Shown here piece by piece: positions 7,747-16,327 of a stretch of DNA of 64,000 nt (positions are counted from its first letter, which is position 1; every line of letters begins with the position of its first letter). The translations under genes were made by a program, and so were the position numbers. Where the stretch lies: positions 558,001 to 622,000 of the forward strand of contig NZ_JBNGOQ010000002.1 in assembly GCF_050589645.1 (NCBI RefSeq), given 5' to 3'. This DNA is from JBNGOQ01 sp050589645 (GTDB lineage: Bacteria; Bacteroidota; Bacteroidia; Flavobacteriales; Flavobacteriaceae). The notes beneath the pieces were generated by a model. It searched no databases, had not been told where the DNA came from, and saw only the letters and a program-made list of their open reading frames with translations.

Positions 7747-8159
7747 CAGAAATTGATCAGTCTTTTAAATTTAGCCTATATAGATTTAGCTCGTCTTTAT
7801 GCAGGCCATGAATCCAAAAAAAAGTCGTATCCCCTACCTATCTTCAAGCTCTGGAAACATTGGAAAGTGAAATAGAGTTCCATTACAAAACCAAAAAATC
7901 TGCAAAATTTTATGCAGATAAGTTGCATATCACCCCAAAGCATTTAAACAGGATAACTAAAGCCACCCTAAACAAAAAAACCATTGAACTGATAACGGAA
8001 CGTGTTATATTGGAAGCAAAACGCCTTATAGTGCACTCCACAAGTTCTTTGACGGAAGTAGCCAGGATTTTGGGTTATGAGGATTACACCTATTTTTCCA
8101 GAGTGTTTAAATTAAAGACAAATAGTAGTCCCCAGAAATTTAAAAAGAGATACCAATAA
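7747..8159 (+). pseudogene. AraC family regulator remnant, N-terminus lost and frame broken
   Basis: From 7747 a frame without a start codon, preceded by TAA at 7744, reads LISLLNLAYIDLARLY, the helix that precedes the DNA-binding domain in AraC proteins. One extra A in the eight-A run at 7816-7823 joins it to the frame with the HTH domain (FYADKLHITPKHLNRI and later TEVARILGYEDYTYFSRVFK). The sensor half is absent. The break point at about 7745 coincides with the end of the AT-rich, palindrome-rich segment, so the island arrival may have cut the gene. A short product from TTG 7860 is conceivable but unlikely to function. Confidence 0.65.
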
Positions 8160-8181
8160 CCGCTTCTATCACATTTTTTGG

Positions 8182-9000
8182 CTATTGCATGATCAACACC
8201 GGGATATCAAGCTTCCGTAGTACGTGCTTTAAGGGGTCTTCGGTATTGCCCAATGGCGATATAGTGCCTCGGGGTTGTTTTTTTTCGATACAGAACAATT
8301 GTGTATTGGTCTTTGAAACATAAGAGGCCAAACCATCAAAAGCATTTAAACCTTCTGAAAATACATAAGAAACCGCTTCTTCTGAACTACTTTTCTGATT
8401 TTCAGAATTTTCATCAGAACCACGAACACTAAAGAATTTTATCGGTTTAGTGGTTTGTTTCTTTAAATCATTAATGATTTCAAGACCATTATCTGCAAGT
8501 TTATTACCGTATACTCCAAGTGAAATGTCCTCATAAGTATGAAATTTATGGTCCTCACCAACAATCAATATATTGGCATTGCATTCATCCAATAAAAACT
8601 CGATAATGTCATCAGCAAGAAAGTTGATCAATTTTGATTTCTTTTTTCCTAAGACTATAATGTTGGGTTGCACTTTGGCAATATGATTTTGTAAGACGCT
8701 TTTAACGTTTCCATGAGCCATATGGTATCCTATGGAAACGCCCTCGTGTTCACTTGTTTTGCTGACCAATTGTTGGAGTTTGGCTATGGTATTGCGATTG
8801 TCTTCATGTATAACGCGCATTGCAGACAATTGATTTTCTGATTTAACTACATCTGTGGGAGCCTTTATATGGAATACCTCTATGTGCCCCTTTATGGTTT
8901 TTGCAAGTTGAACTGCATTTTTTAGGGCTATTTCGGATGCTTTTGACTCGTCCATTATTACGAGTAAACGGTATTTGGAATGCGGGTTTTTAGAAACCAT
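8182..9000 (-). CDS. Universal stress protein, tandem UspA-type
   Basis: The 272-residue product has a first UspA domain starting YRLLVIMDESKASEIALKNA and ending PNIIVLGKKKSKLINF; the second half keeps the fold length with weaker motifs (PVLIMQ at the end), a two-domain layout common in Bacteroidota. UspA proteins are cytosolic and linked to stress survival; some bind ATP, but the GxGxxG-type ATP loop is not clear here. It is a single gene transcribed toward the AraC remnant, and its composition is intermediate between the island and the GC-richer chromosome. Confidence 0.85.
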   Translation of the reverse strand: MVSKNPHSKYRLLVIMDESKASEIALKNAVQLAKTIKGHIEVFHIKAPTDVVKSENQLSAMRVIHEDNRNTIAKLQQLVSKTSEHEGVSIGYHMAHGNVKSVLQNHIAKVQPNIIVLGKKKSKLINFLADDIIEFLLDECNANILIVGEDHKFHTYEDISLGVYGNKLADNGLEIINDLKKQTTKPIKFFSVRGSDENSENQKSSSEEAVSYVFSEGLNAFDGLASYVSKTNTQLFCIEKKQPRGTISPLGNTEDPLKHVLRKLDIPVLIMQ

Positions 9001-9129
9001 AGCTTATTTGTTTTCAGGTGAATAAATGGTTATTGATAGTCTTGGCTCTAAAAATAATATTATTACTATTATAAAAGAATAGTTTAACTTTTGATTAATA
9101 AAAGTATCACGGTTAGGTTACCCGAATAG

Positions 9130-9283
9130 GCACATGACCGAAATGATGCACTCCTGCCCAAAGCCGGTGACAGTCGCTATGTCCGGTCTCGTTAAACCTA
9201 TAGTGGATGTTTCCTGTCATACGTGCTGTCCATGGGGACCATCACCTTGGTATCCGTGCTTTCGTTGCGTTCTCCATGTTGAT
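9130..9283 (+). pseudogene. Scrap of a decayed copper-locus copy
   Basis: Bases 9130-9153 are identical to 13267-13290, which encode the Met-rich MTEMMHSCPK motif of the copper lipoprotein. Bases near 9257-9283 match the start of the small Cys-rich gene near 10466-10492 (coding FVAFSMLI there) with few changes. No frame links the pieces. Similarity to the second piece ends right at the stop codon of the hydrolase gene. This looks like the remains of a tandem copy of the copper operon. Confidence 0.5.
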
Positions 9284-9286
9284 CCA

Positions 9287-10231
9287 TTACTTCAAGTAGT
9301 TTTCAAACCAGGCAAACAGTTCCCCAAAGTAGGCATCCCGGAACTCCTTGAGCGAATGCGTACCGCCCACATACTTCACAAGTCTATACGGTACCTTATG
9401 TTTACTGAGCTCTTTTGCAAAATCCAAGGTATAGTCCGTGTATATCGCTGTGTCATTCTCACCTTGTAAAATAAGAATGGGCACCGTCTTGGGCAGTTCA
9501 TGTACCCAATAGATCGCCGATCTTTTTTTTAAGACTTCCTTCTTGTTCACATTATAATTGGGGATAAACTCGGCCCACCATTCATCCAACAACGGATCGT
9601 CAACAGCACTTCTGGAGATATCCGTTGAAGGACCTCCTATGGCCATAGCTTTTATTTTATCGGTTCTTTTTAGGGTTAAGAACGATGTCATGCTTCCCCG
9701 GCTCCAGCCAAACATGCCCAATTTTGAGGTGTCCGCCTTTGGTTGGGACGCCAATAAGGGAATAAGGTTCAGCACATCGTTGATATCCCTGCCACCATAC
9801 TCTTCCTGCCCTTCGCCTCCTCCATTTCCCCGATATTGGCTCGCGGCGATAACGTATCCCCTATGCGCAAATCTGGACAGCTCCCCCAAGCCAATGGATG
9901 CTATAGGGTGCGTGAGGGAGCCAAATTCAAGGCTTCCGCCCCGATTGTAGATGATCGCAGGGTACTTTCCGGGCTTTTTGGGCTGCAACAAAAACCCCTT
10001 GACCCGTAAACTATCACTCCAATAGGTAATGCCATACACCTGGGCCTTTTCGAAATAGTCAAAACGACTCGGGTCCAGCTCCACACTGTCCCTTGCTTCG
10101 GTCGCTTTGATGTAGTCGACCAAGGCCTCAAAAGTTTTTAATTCCACCTTGTCGATCAGGCTTCCATCCGTTTGGGAAAAAACAGGAAGCACAAGGAATT
10201 GTAGCATCAAAAGAATAAGAAATCTATGCAT
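9287..10231 (-). CDS. Exported alpha/beta hydrolase, prolyl oligopeptidase-like
   Basis: The 314-residue product has a signal peptide (MHRFLILLMLQFLVLPVFSQ). The alpha/beta hydrolase core shows GWSRGS with nucleophile S178, the acid D260 in LQGENDTA and H292 in GGTHSL. SQYRGNGGGEGQ before the nucleophile is typical of the S9/dienelactone-like branch. It likely acts on peptides or esters in the periplasm. It lies on the opposite strand to, and directly upstream of, the copper operon, and its 3' end abuts the copper-locus scrap, so it may have been inserted between two copies. The substrate is unknown. Confidence 0.85.
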   Translation of the reverse strand: MHRFLILLMLQFLVLPVFSQTDGSLIDKVELKTFEALVDYIKATEARDSVELDPSRFDYFEKAQVYGITYWSDSLRVKGFLLQPKKPGKYPAIIYNRGGSLEFGSLTHPIASIGLGELSRFAHRGYVIAASQYRGNGGGEGQEEYGGRDINDVLNLIPLLASQPKADTSKLGMFGWSRGSMTSFLTLKRTDKIKAMAIGGPSTDISRSAVDDPLLDEWWAEFIPNYNVNKKEVLKKRSAIYWVHELPKTVPILILQGENDTAIYTDYTLDFAKELSKHKVPYRLVKYVGGTHSLKEFRDAYFGELFAWFENYLK

Positions 10232-10433
10232 GGCCTTTGTGAATTAGTGTTCAGAGGGTTGTTTTTTATAAATGGTCAACGTCCAGCAATATCGCCATCC
10301 TTCCAAAGATATTATTTTATGGGCAAAGGCCCCAACATCCCACCAAACCGCGACTCTCCTCCCCTAACCCATAAAAAAGACTTTTTTGTCGTTTATGCTG
10401 ACATTTGTCATGTTATTTGCTAACACCCCCTCC

Positions 10434-10441
10434 TACTTTTG
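10434..10441 (+). promoter_or_regulatory. -7 promoter box of the copper operon
   Basis: TACTTTTG matches the Bacteroidota -7 consensus TAnnTTTG and ends five bases before the ATG at 10447, which would give a nearly leaderless mRNA. No well-spaced -33 TTG was found. Confidence 0.45.
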
Positions 10442-10446
10442 TCCCT

Positions 10447-10818
10447 ATGAAAAGCTATGTAGTTCTTTTCGTTGCATTCTCCATGTTGATCAGACCGCTC
10501 TGGCCCATTGTGGAATACGCCATGAACTACGATTACATCGTAAACGTGCTCTGTGAGAACAAGGACAGGCCCCAATTGCAGTGCGATGGTAAATGTTACC
10601 TCTCCAAGCAACTGGCATCCCAACAAAGCGAACAAGACCCCTTTGGGGAAAATCCGCTACGGACCCAAATGCAACATCCCGTCTTTTTCCAATCGCTCTG
10701 CGATCTTCATTTACAAATCGTGCCTGCGCTGGATCGTAAAACCAATTTCAACACCCCTCCCCGCTTCCTCTCCACCCTCCTTACCTCCGACATTTCCGAA
10801 CCGCCGGAATTGGGCTAA
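10447..10818 (+). CDS. Small Cys-containing membrane-associated protein of a copper operon
   Basis: The 123-residue product starts at the ATG at 10447 because of the hydrophobic N-terminus (SYVVLFVAFSMLIRPLWPIV) and the -7 box just upstream. It contains NVLCENKDRPQLQCDGKCYL, a Cys pattern C-x10-C-x3-C conserved in small Bacteroidota proteins encoded beside TonB receptors. The C-terminal half looks disordered. First of three genes, with the OprC-like receptor and the Met-rich lipoprotein downstream, so a role in copper handling is inferred from context; no activity is known. Confidence 0.75.
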   Translation: MKSYVVLFVAFSMLIRPLWPIVEYAMNYDYIVNVLCENKDRPQLQCDGKCYLSKQLASQQSEQDPFGENPLRTQMQHPVFFQSLCDLHLQIVPALDRKTNFNTPPRFLSTLLTSDISEPPELG

Positions 10819-10914
10819 TTCGATCTTTTTGTACCTGCTGTTTCCTTGGATGGTCATACCCTCCAACCTAGGCGTGTACCCTTTACTTATTGAATTGGTC
10901 TAATACAACAAATC

Positions 10915-12966
10915 ATGAAAACCGAATTTCGGCCTGGGTCCCCTGGTGGGACGGGCCTAAAAAAGATGACCTTGGTTTTTGCACTGCTAGCCCTATCCCA
11001 GGGACATGGGCAAGAACTTAAGGTCGACCCCATAACCGACTCCATCCTACCCATCAGCCTGGAAGAGATTATTTTGATCTCCTCCTATAAAAGGATGTTG
11101 GAACACAAATCGCAACATAAACCGCTGTCTACTTTGGACGCCTACCTGGAGTCCTCCAAAAAGGTGAAAACGATCAAGCGGGGCGCCTATGCCTGGGAGC
11201 CGGTGCTGAACGATATGACTACCGAACGCCTGGCCGTCACTATTGACGGGATGCGTATTTTTGGTGCCTGTACGGATCGCATGGATCCCATAACCTCCTA
11301 TGTGGACGTTTCCAACCTGTCCGCCGTACACGTGGTCAGCGGCCAACAGGGCACGGAACACGGTGCCACCATTGGGGGTGCCATAGACCTGCGTCTGGAG
11401 AAGAGCAATTTTAGGCCCGAAGGCTGGTCCGGCATCGTGGAAACCGGCGGCGAGACCAACAACGAAGCACAGATCCTTGGTGGGGAACTCAACTATTCGG
11501 ACGAGCGCTTTTATGCCGATACCGATATCATTTACCGCAAGGCCGAAAACTATGTGGCCGGTGGTGGCGAAGAGATCGCCTTCTCCCAATTTGAGAAATA
11601 CAACCTGTCCGTTAACGCGGGGTATAAGGTGTCCGACGACCAAAAGCTGTTGGCCAGTTTTATCTTCGATGAAGCCCGGGACGTGGGGTATCCTGCCCTG
11701 CCCATGGATGTTTCCCTGGCCCGTGCCTTTATCGGTTCGCTAAGCTGGGTGCAGGATGACTTTATAGGGGATTTTGAAACTTGGGAAACCAAGCTATACG
11801 CCAATTCCATCACCCATATCATGGACGATAGCCAACGCCCAGACGTGGCCATTCGGATGGATATGCCGGGATGGAGCGATACCTACGGATTTTACTCACA
11901 GGCACGGTTAAAATGGGATAAGCACAGCTTTTTGGTAAAAATGGACGGTTTTTATAATCGTTCCCTGGCCGAAATGACCATGTTTCCGAACAATCCCAAT
12001 CAACCGGAGATGTTTATGCTTACCTGGCCCGATGTTCGTACCCTGAATGCCGGCTTTTTTGCCGAGGACGTCATCGAACTAAAAAAGAGCTCCCTGGAGC
12101 TTACCACCCGCGTGGCCGTACAAAACTTTAATGTGGCGGACGAGTTTGGACTGAACAGCCTTCGGATTTTTTATCCGGAAGTGACCCAGTACCAGACGCG
12201 CTTGCTCAAAAGTGTTTCGGCCCACTATCGGAAGAAATTCAAGCAGCTGAGCTTCAATGGCGGACTCTCCTATGGGGACCGTGCGCCATCGGTGTCCGAA
12301 GGTTTCGGGTTTTACCTCTTCAATAGCTTTGACAACCACGATTATATAGGCGATCCCGATCTAAAGAATGAAAAAGCGATCGAAGCCAATGCCAAGATCT
12401 CCCTACCGCTCAAAAAACTCCAATTGGGCTTGGAGGGCAATTACTTCCATACGATGGATTTCATCATCGGGGAGGTAAATCCAGATTTGGGCGTCATGAC
12501 CATAGGTGCCGATGGGGTAAAGATCTACACCAATTTGGACCATGCCAAGCTGTACAACATCGCCCTGGATGCCGAATACAAGATTACCCCGGAACTGAGT
12601 TGTACCGGGCTGGTCTCCTATCATCGGGGCACGGACCAGGATAGTCGCAACCTGCCCTTTATCAGTCCCCTGGCCTACAATGCCATGCTGCAGTATACCC
12701 AAGGAGATTTCTCGGGTTCGTTAACGATGCGGGGTGCGGCCGATCAGGTGAATTTTAACCCGGAATTTGGCGAGGACCGCACCGGAGCCTATACGGTGTT
12801 TTCACTGTCCCTGGGCAAGGCCTTTTCCATCAATGATGACAATGTCCATGTAAAGGCCGGGGTAGAGAACATTTTTGACGAGTTCTACTCCACCTACTCG
12901 GATTGGAACAACATTCCCCGCATGGGCCGCAATTTTTACATGACCGTTTCGTATGCCATCAATTAA
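10915..12966 (+). CDS. TonB-dependent copper receptor, OprC/NosA-like
   Basis: The 683-residue outer membrane receptor has a signal peptide-like N-terminus (TLVFALLALSQGHG), a plug domain (about 75-170) and a beta-barrel ending in an aromatic strand (FYMTVSYAIN). The plug has DGMRIFGACTDRMDP, keeping C119-x3-M123, and the barrel has H301-x-M303; these correspond to the C-x3-M and H-x-M copper ligands known from Pseudomonas OprC. The MDPITSYV stretch is also typical of NosA/OprC. It should import copper across the outer membrane. The next gene encodes a Met-rich lipoprotein that may accept the metal. The start could lie a few codons downstream. Confidence 0.9.
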   Translation: MKTEFRPGSPGGTGLKKMTLVFALLALSQGHGQELKVDPITDSILPISLEEIILISSYKRMLEHKSQHKPLSTLDAYLESSKKVKTIKRGAYAWEPVLNDMTTERLAVTIDGMRIFGACTDRMDPITSYVDVSNLSAVHVVSGQQGTEHGATIGGAIDLRLEKSNFRPEGWSGIVETGGETNNEAQILGGELNYSDERFYADTDIIYRKAENYVAGGGEEIAFSQFEKYNLSVNAGYKVSDDQKLLASFIFDEARDVGYPALPMDVSLARAFIGSLSWVQDDFIGDFETWETKLYANSITHIMDDSQRPDVAIRMDMPGWSDTYGFYSQARLKWDKHSFLVKMDGFYNRSLAEMTMFPNNPNQPEMFMLTWPDVRTLNAGFFAEDVIELKKSSLELTTRVAVQNFNVADEFGLNSLRIFYPEVTQYQTRLLKSVSAHYRKKFKQLSFNGGLSYGDRAPSVSEGFGFYLFNSFDNHDYIGDPDLKNEKAIEANAKISLPLKKLQLGLEGNYFHTMDFIIGEVNPDLGVMTIGADGVKIYTNLDHAKLYNIALDAEYKITPELSCTGLVSYHRGTDQDSRNLPFISPLAYNAMLQYTQGDFSGSLTMRGAADQVNFNPEFGEDRTGAYTVFSLSLGKAFSINDDNVHVKAGVENIFDEFYSTYSDWNNIPRMGRNFYMTVSYAIN

Positions 12967-12994
12967 ATCAATAAAAACAGAAAAATCCATAACA

Positions 12995-13849
12995 ATGAAA
13001 ACCATTAAATTTCTACTTGCAACATTGATCATATCCCTAAGTTTTATTTCGTGTAACAGTGATTCCGATGACCCTATCATTGTCGATGAAAACCCCCTGG
13101 CGGATTTTACACTCTTGACCAGCTTTACCGCCAACAACCACAGCATAGAGGTGTATTCCGAACAGTCGCAGTTTAGCGTGGGCTATAACGAGCTGTTCCT
13201 GCGTTTCAAGGACGAGGGCACGGACAGCTATATCTCCAATGCAATCGTTTCCTGGACCCCTATGATGCACATGACCGAAATGATGCACTCATGTCCAAAG
13301 TCGGCCGTCACCAAGACCAATGACGCCTCGGTCTACAAAGGCTTTGCGGTATTCCAAATGCCGGGAAATGCCGATGAATATTGGGAACTGGAGTTAGAGT
13401 ATTCCTTTAACGGGCAGACCTATAATGTGGCCGAACGCATAGCCGTCAAAGCCCCGATCGATGGGAATAAAACCGTCAATGTCTTTATGGGTGCCGATGA
13501 CAGTCGGTATGTCTTGGCAATGATGCCCTTAAAACCAAAGGTGGCCATAAACGACTTTTCGGCCGTGCTCTTTAAAATGGAAAACATGATGACCTTTTCC
13601 GAAGTGGATAACTTTAAGGTCATGATCGATCCGCGTATGCCGGGCATGGGCAACCACGGTTCGCCCAACAATGAAGATCTTACCTACGATGCATCGGCCA
13701 AAATGTATACGGGTAAACTGTCCCTGACCATGACGGGCTATTGGAAAATCAACCTAAAGGTAGAAAACGAAAATGCAGAAATAGTGAAGGGCGAGGACGT
13801 TTCGGACGAAAACGAAAGTAGTAGCCTCTTCTTTGAGATCGAGTTTTAG
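12995..13849 (+). CDS. YtkA/FixH-like Met-rich lipoprotein, probable copper binder
   Basis: The start at 12995 gives a lipoprotein signal ending LSFISC, so the 284-residue product is membrane anchored outside the cytosol. The Met/His cluster MMHMTEMMHSCPK (about 90-102) and MPGMGNHGSP in the second half are typical soft-metal ligands. The C-terminal part (GKLSLTMTGYWKINLKVE) matches the YtkA-like fold found in copper and cytochrome oxidase assembly proteins. It starts 28 bases after the copper receptor stop. A role as periplasmic copper carrier is inferred. A strong terminator follows. Confidence 0.85.
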   Translation: MKTIKFLLATLIISLSFISCNSDSDDPIIVDENPLADFTLLTSFTANNHSIEVYSEQSQFSVGYNELFLRFKDEGTDSYISNAIVSWTPMMHMTEMMHSCPKSAVTKTNDASVYKGFAVFQMPGNADEYWELELEYSFNGQTYNVAERIAVKAPIDGNKTVNVFMGADDSRYVLAMMPLKPKVAINDFSAVLFKMENMMTFSEVDNFKVMIDPRMPGMGNHGSPNNEDLTYDASAKMYTGKLSLTMTGYWKINLKVENENAEIVKGEDVSDENESSSLFFEIEF

Positions 13850-13876
13850 TGCGATCGTGCTTTAGTGTATGTTCTG

Positions 13877-13903
13877 AAAAGGCCACCAAAACGGTGGCCT
13901 TTT
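13877..13903. terminator. Bidirectional intrinsic terminator
   Basis: Perfect 11-bp arms AAAAGGCCACC (13877-13887) and GGTGGCCTTTT (13893-13903) with a five-base loop. It lies between convergent genes and can end the copper operon and the GIN-domain gene. Confidence 0.85.
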
Positions 13904-13969
13904 GCCCTTCTGTTGTGCCACCAACACGGCGGCACCTGCTAAAACTCAGTGAAAATCAAAAAATATTTT

Positions 13970-14554
13970 TTATCGTCCTCCTACCCGGACCCGCGCCAGC
14001 CCATCGGCCGACTTCCGAAGTTCAGCCGTTTCGAGCTCCCTGGCATCGATCTTGCCCATGCCGTTCAGCTGTAGATCCGCTTCGTCCGCATGTCCCGAGA
14101 GGTACATAGTACAGAGTCCGTCCAGACCGATCTTCAAGGTCTTTACGTTCACCTCCAGGTCGCCCTTGATCAATCCGTCCCCTTTGATGCGCAGCGTTTC
14201 GCTCTCCACGGGAGCTGTGGAGACCACATGGATCAGTCCGTCCATCTCTAGGCCACTGATACCGGGATGGCTAAGGTATACATGGATCTTGGGCGCGGAA
14301 CGGAAACCCTCTTCTTCCCTATGTTGTATGTAGAGCGTGCCATTACGCACCTCCACATAGTATTCGGCCAAATGGCGTTCCTTTTTGGCCTCCAGTTCCA
14401 CTACAGGGGTCGTTCCCCGCTCCAGGAATAGGCGGATGTTGCCATCCAGGTCTACGTTTTCGAAGGAATCAAGCTGTAGAATTTGCCTGCTTTGGGCAAG
14501 GGAGAAATGTGCCGCCAGCAGCAGGACGGTAAGTGTTAGCATCAGTTTTTTCAT
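13970..14554 (-). CDS. Secreted GIN-domain (DUF2807) protein
   Basis: The 194-residue product has a signal peptide (MKKLMLTLTVLLLAAHFSLAQ). FENVDLDGNIRLFLERGTTP and the later alternating LRIKGDGLIKGDLEV strands match the putative auto-transporter adhesin head domain GIN (DUF2807), a right-handed beta-helix widespread in Bacteroidota. Its function is unknown; an envelope location follows from the signal. It may share a transcript with the small secreted gene upstream on the same strand. Confidence 0.85.
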   Translation of the reverse strand: MKKLMLTLTVLLLAAHFSLAQSRQILQLDSFENVDLDGNIRLFLERGTTPVVELEAKKERHLAEYYVEVRNGTLYIQHREEEGFRSAPKIHVYLSHPGISGLEMDGLIHVVSTAPVESETLRIKGDGLIKGDLEVNVKTLKIGLDGLCTMYLSGHADEADLQLNGMGKIDARELETAELRKSADGLARVRVGGR

Positions 14555-14666
14555 GAGTGTTGACGTTTGTGTTGATGATGAATAAACAAGGGCCTTTATT
14601 TATTAGACGCCACAAAACCGGCATTGGTTGCCCGGATATAGGAAATATTTTTCTAGGGGCAATTGT

Positions 14667-15023
14667 TTATTCGTCCTGATCGGAATATTGCGCCTCTACC
14701 ATGGCACGGTATAGCTTGGAAGTAAAGGAATTTTTGTGCAGGTCCTTGAGCAGGCGCTGGCGCTTTCGCGCTTTGATGTCCATCGTATCCAACATTTCCA
14801 GGGCGCGAGCCATTTCGGCCTTTCGGTCTTTTTTCATTTGGATACGCTGTTCCACCGAGACCACCATTTTTGGTTCAAAACGCTCCATAAGCGTCCTTTT
14901 TTCCACCTGTATTTCCTCGGACGTCTTGGAAGGTGATTTGGATTTGCTTTCTTGTGCGGACAGCTGTAGTCCGCCGAAAACAAAAAGACACAGCAAATAG
15001 GTCCTTAAGGTCGATGCTTTCAT
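14667..15023 (-). CDS. Small secreted helical protein of unknown function
   Basis: The Met at 15023 (MKASTLRTYLLCLFVFGGLQ) fits a signal peptide best; an upstream in-frame start at 15044 adds seven residues. The mature part of about 95 residues is highly charged and helical (RIQMKKDRKAEMARALEMLD, RKRQRLLKDLHKN). I do not recognise a family. It precedes the GIN-domain gene on the same strand with a gap of about 110 bases. Confidence 0.6.
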   Translation of the reverse strand: MKASTLRTYLLCLFVFGGLQLSAQESKSKSPSKTSEEIQVEKRTLMERFEPKMVVSVEQRIQMKKDRKAEMARALEMLDTMDIKARKRQRLLKDLHKNSFTSKLYRAMVEAQYSDQDE

Positions 15024-15204
15024 TTCATAAAGGTTCTGTCTCACAAGATAGCCATTATCCTCTTGTTTACAGTGAGTTACGAAGGCTGTACAACGAGTTT
15101 TTTAAGGCTTTCATCGGTTTAGACCTTTGGTCACAGGTGATCGGCGTGCAAGCCCCTTCCAGGCCAATGCTTATGCCGGTCTATAGTTTTTTGGTCCCCA
15201 GGTG

Positions 15205-16236
15205 TCAGTTAGAAAACTTCTGGGCATATCGTTGCACAAATTTGATGAAGTGCTCCGGTTTGTTGGCGCTAAAGATTTCCAGTAGTGCGGCGTCCTTGTC
15301 CTCGGCCTGATCGTAGTAATATTGCGTCATCTCCAACCCCATATAGTAGCCAATCTGAAAAGGCCATTCACGGCCATCCTTGAACCGGCCAGAAAACCAG
15401 CCCTTGGCATCGTCCACATGCATGAGCAAATGGGGTTTAAAAGCCTCCCATAGCTCCCGTTCGTGCGCACGTCCAAAGGTGTTGCGTTCTGTATCCTCCA
15501 GCCCTGTGGCCAGCCTAACGATCATTTCGGCACCGCCTTCCCGTATGGCGTAGGCCATTGCCGTACTTTCTGCGGAATCTTGGTAGATACGTTCGTATCC
15601 AATCTTTCCTTGGAGCGATTGCTGCAACCAATGTACCAGCTCATGTACCGCTACATGGGAGATGTTCCCAAAATCGGCAAAAGGTATACGCCCCTTGGGC
15701 GCTATGCCCTCGGGAAACTCCCCAAGATCGTTCTCGGCCGTAAGTCCAAAATAGTCTACGCCCATAATAACGCCCAAAGGCTCCGCCGAACCGCCACCGC
15801 CCAGGTCCGTAATGAAATAATAGGTCGGTAAGGCCTGTGCAAATGGGTCTGGATAGATTTGCAGGACGGCTTCATAGCCCTGGGCAATTTCCGTTTCCAA
15901 GGCCTTTAGGCGCTCTTCCATGTTTTGGAGCGATTCAAAAAACTTGGGCCTTTTGTTTACGCGTTCGGCAAATTTCTTTGGATTTAGGTTATAGCGGTCT
16001 ATCCAGGCCTTGAAACCTGGCGATGCCTTTTCGAAATAGACCGTAAAGGCCAGTTCGGCCTCCGTCCCGCTTCGAATCGATGCCAGGGCCTCGTTGTAGT
16101 TTCGCAAATCGGAATAGGAAAAATGGGGTTTTCCCTCCTGTGCAAAAACAGCAAGAGGAAATAGAAAAAGTATCAGGCCATGGGATAACAATGACCTAAA
16201 AAAGGGGGAGACAGAAGGTGTTGGGCGACGTTGCAT
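15205..16236 (-). CDS. Exported gluzincin-like metalloprotease (DUF2268-like)
   Basis: A start at 16236 gives a signal peptide directly; a start at 16284 would add 16 residues. In the longer numbering H214-E-L-V-H218 is a zinc-binding HExxH motif and EGGAE at 249-253 supplies a plausible third ligand, as in gluzincins. Before it lies HVAVHELVHWLQQSL, after it a helical region rich in Tyr (GYYMGLEMTQYYYDQ). DUF2268-type predicted Zn proteases have this order. It probably acts in the periplasm or outside; the substrate is unknown. Monocistronic as far as can be seen. Confidence 0.75.
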   Translation of the reverse strand: MQRRPTPSVSPFFRSLLSHGLILFLFPLAVFAQEGKPHFSYSDLRNYNEALASIRSGTEAELAFTVYFEKASPGFKAWIDRYNLNPKKFAERVNKRPKFFESLQNMEERLKALETEIAQGYEAVLQIYPDPFAQALPTYYFITDLGGGGSAEPLGVIMGVDYFGLTAENDLGEFPEGIAPKGRIPFADFGNISHVAVHELVHWLQQSLQGKIGYERIYQDSAESTAMAYAIREGGAEMIVRLATGLEDTERNTFGRAHERELWEAFKPHLLMHVDDAKGWFSGRFKDGREWPFQIGYYMGLEMTQYYYDQAEDKDAALLEIFSANKPEHFIKFVQRYAQKFSN

Positions 16237-16327
16237 CGTTAAGGGTTTTAAGGTTGATCTATTAAAAGATAAACCTTTACCCATAGTGTTACAGTAAATG
16301 TAGCCCGTTATGCGGGATGTCCCCCTC

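Noticed and set aside
9134..9469. 111-codon open frame starting at the copper-motif scrap
   Set aside because: It only reads the MTEMMHSCPK fragment and then runs antisense through the hydrolase gene, which has a full catalytic triad.
11047..11643. 198-codon minus-strand frame inside the copper receptor gene
   Set aside because: Shadow of a GC-rich gene; the plus-strand frame carries the plug domain and copper ligands.
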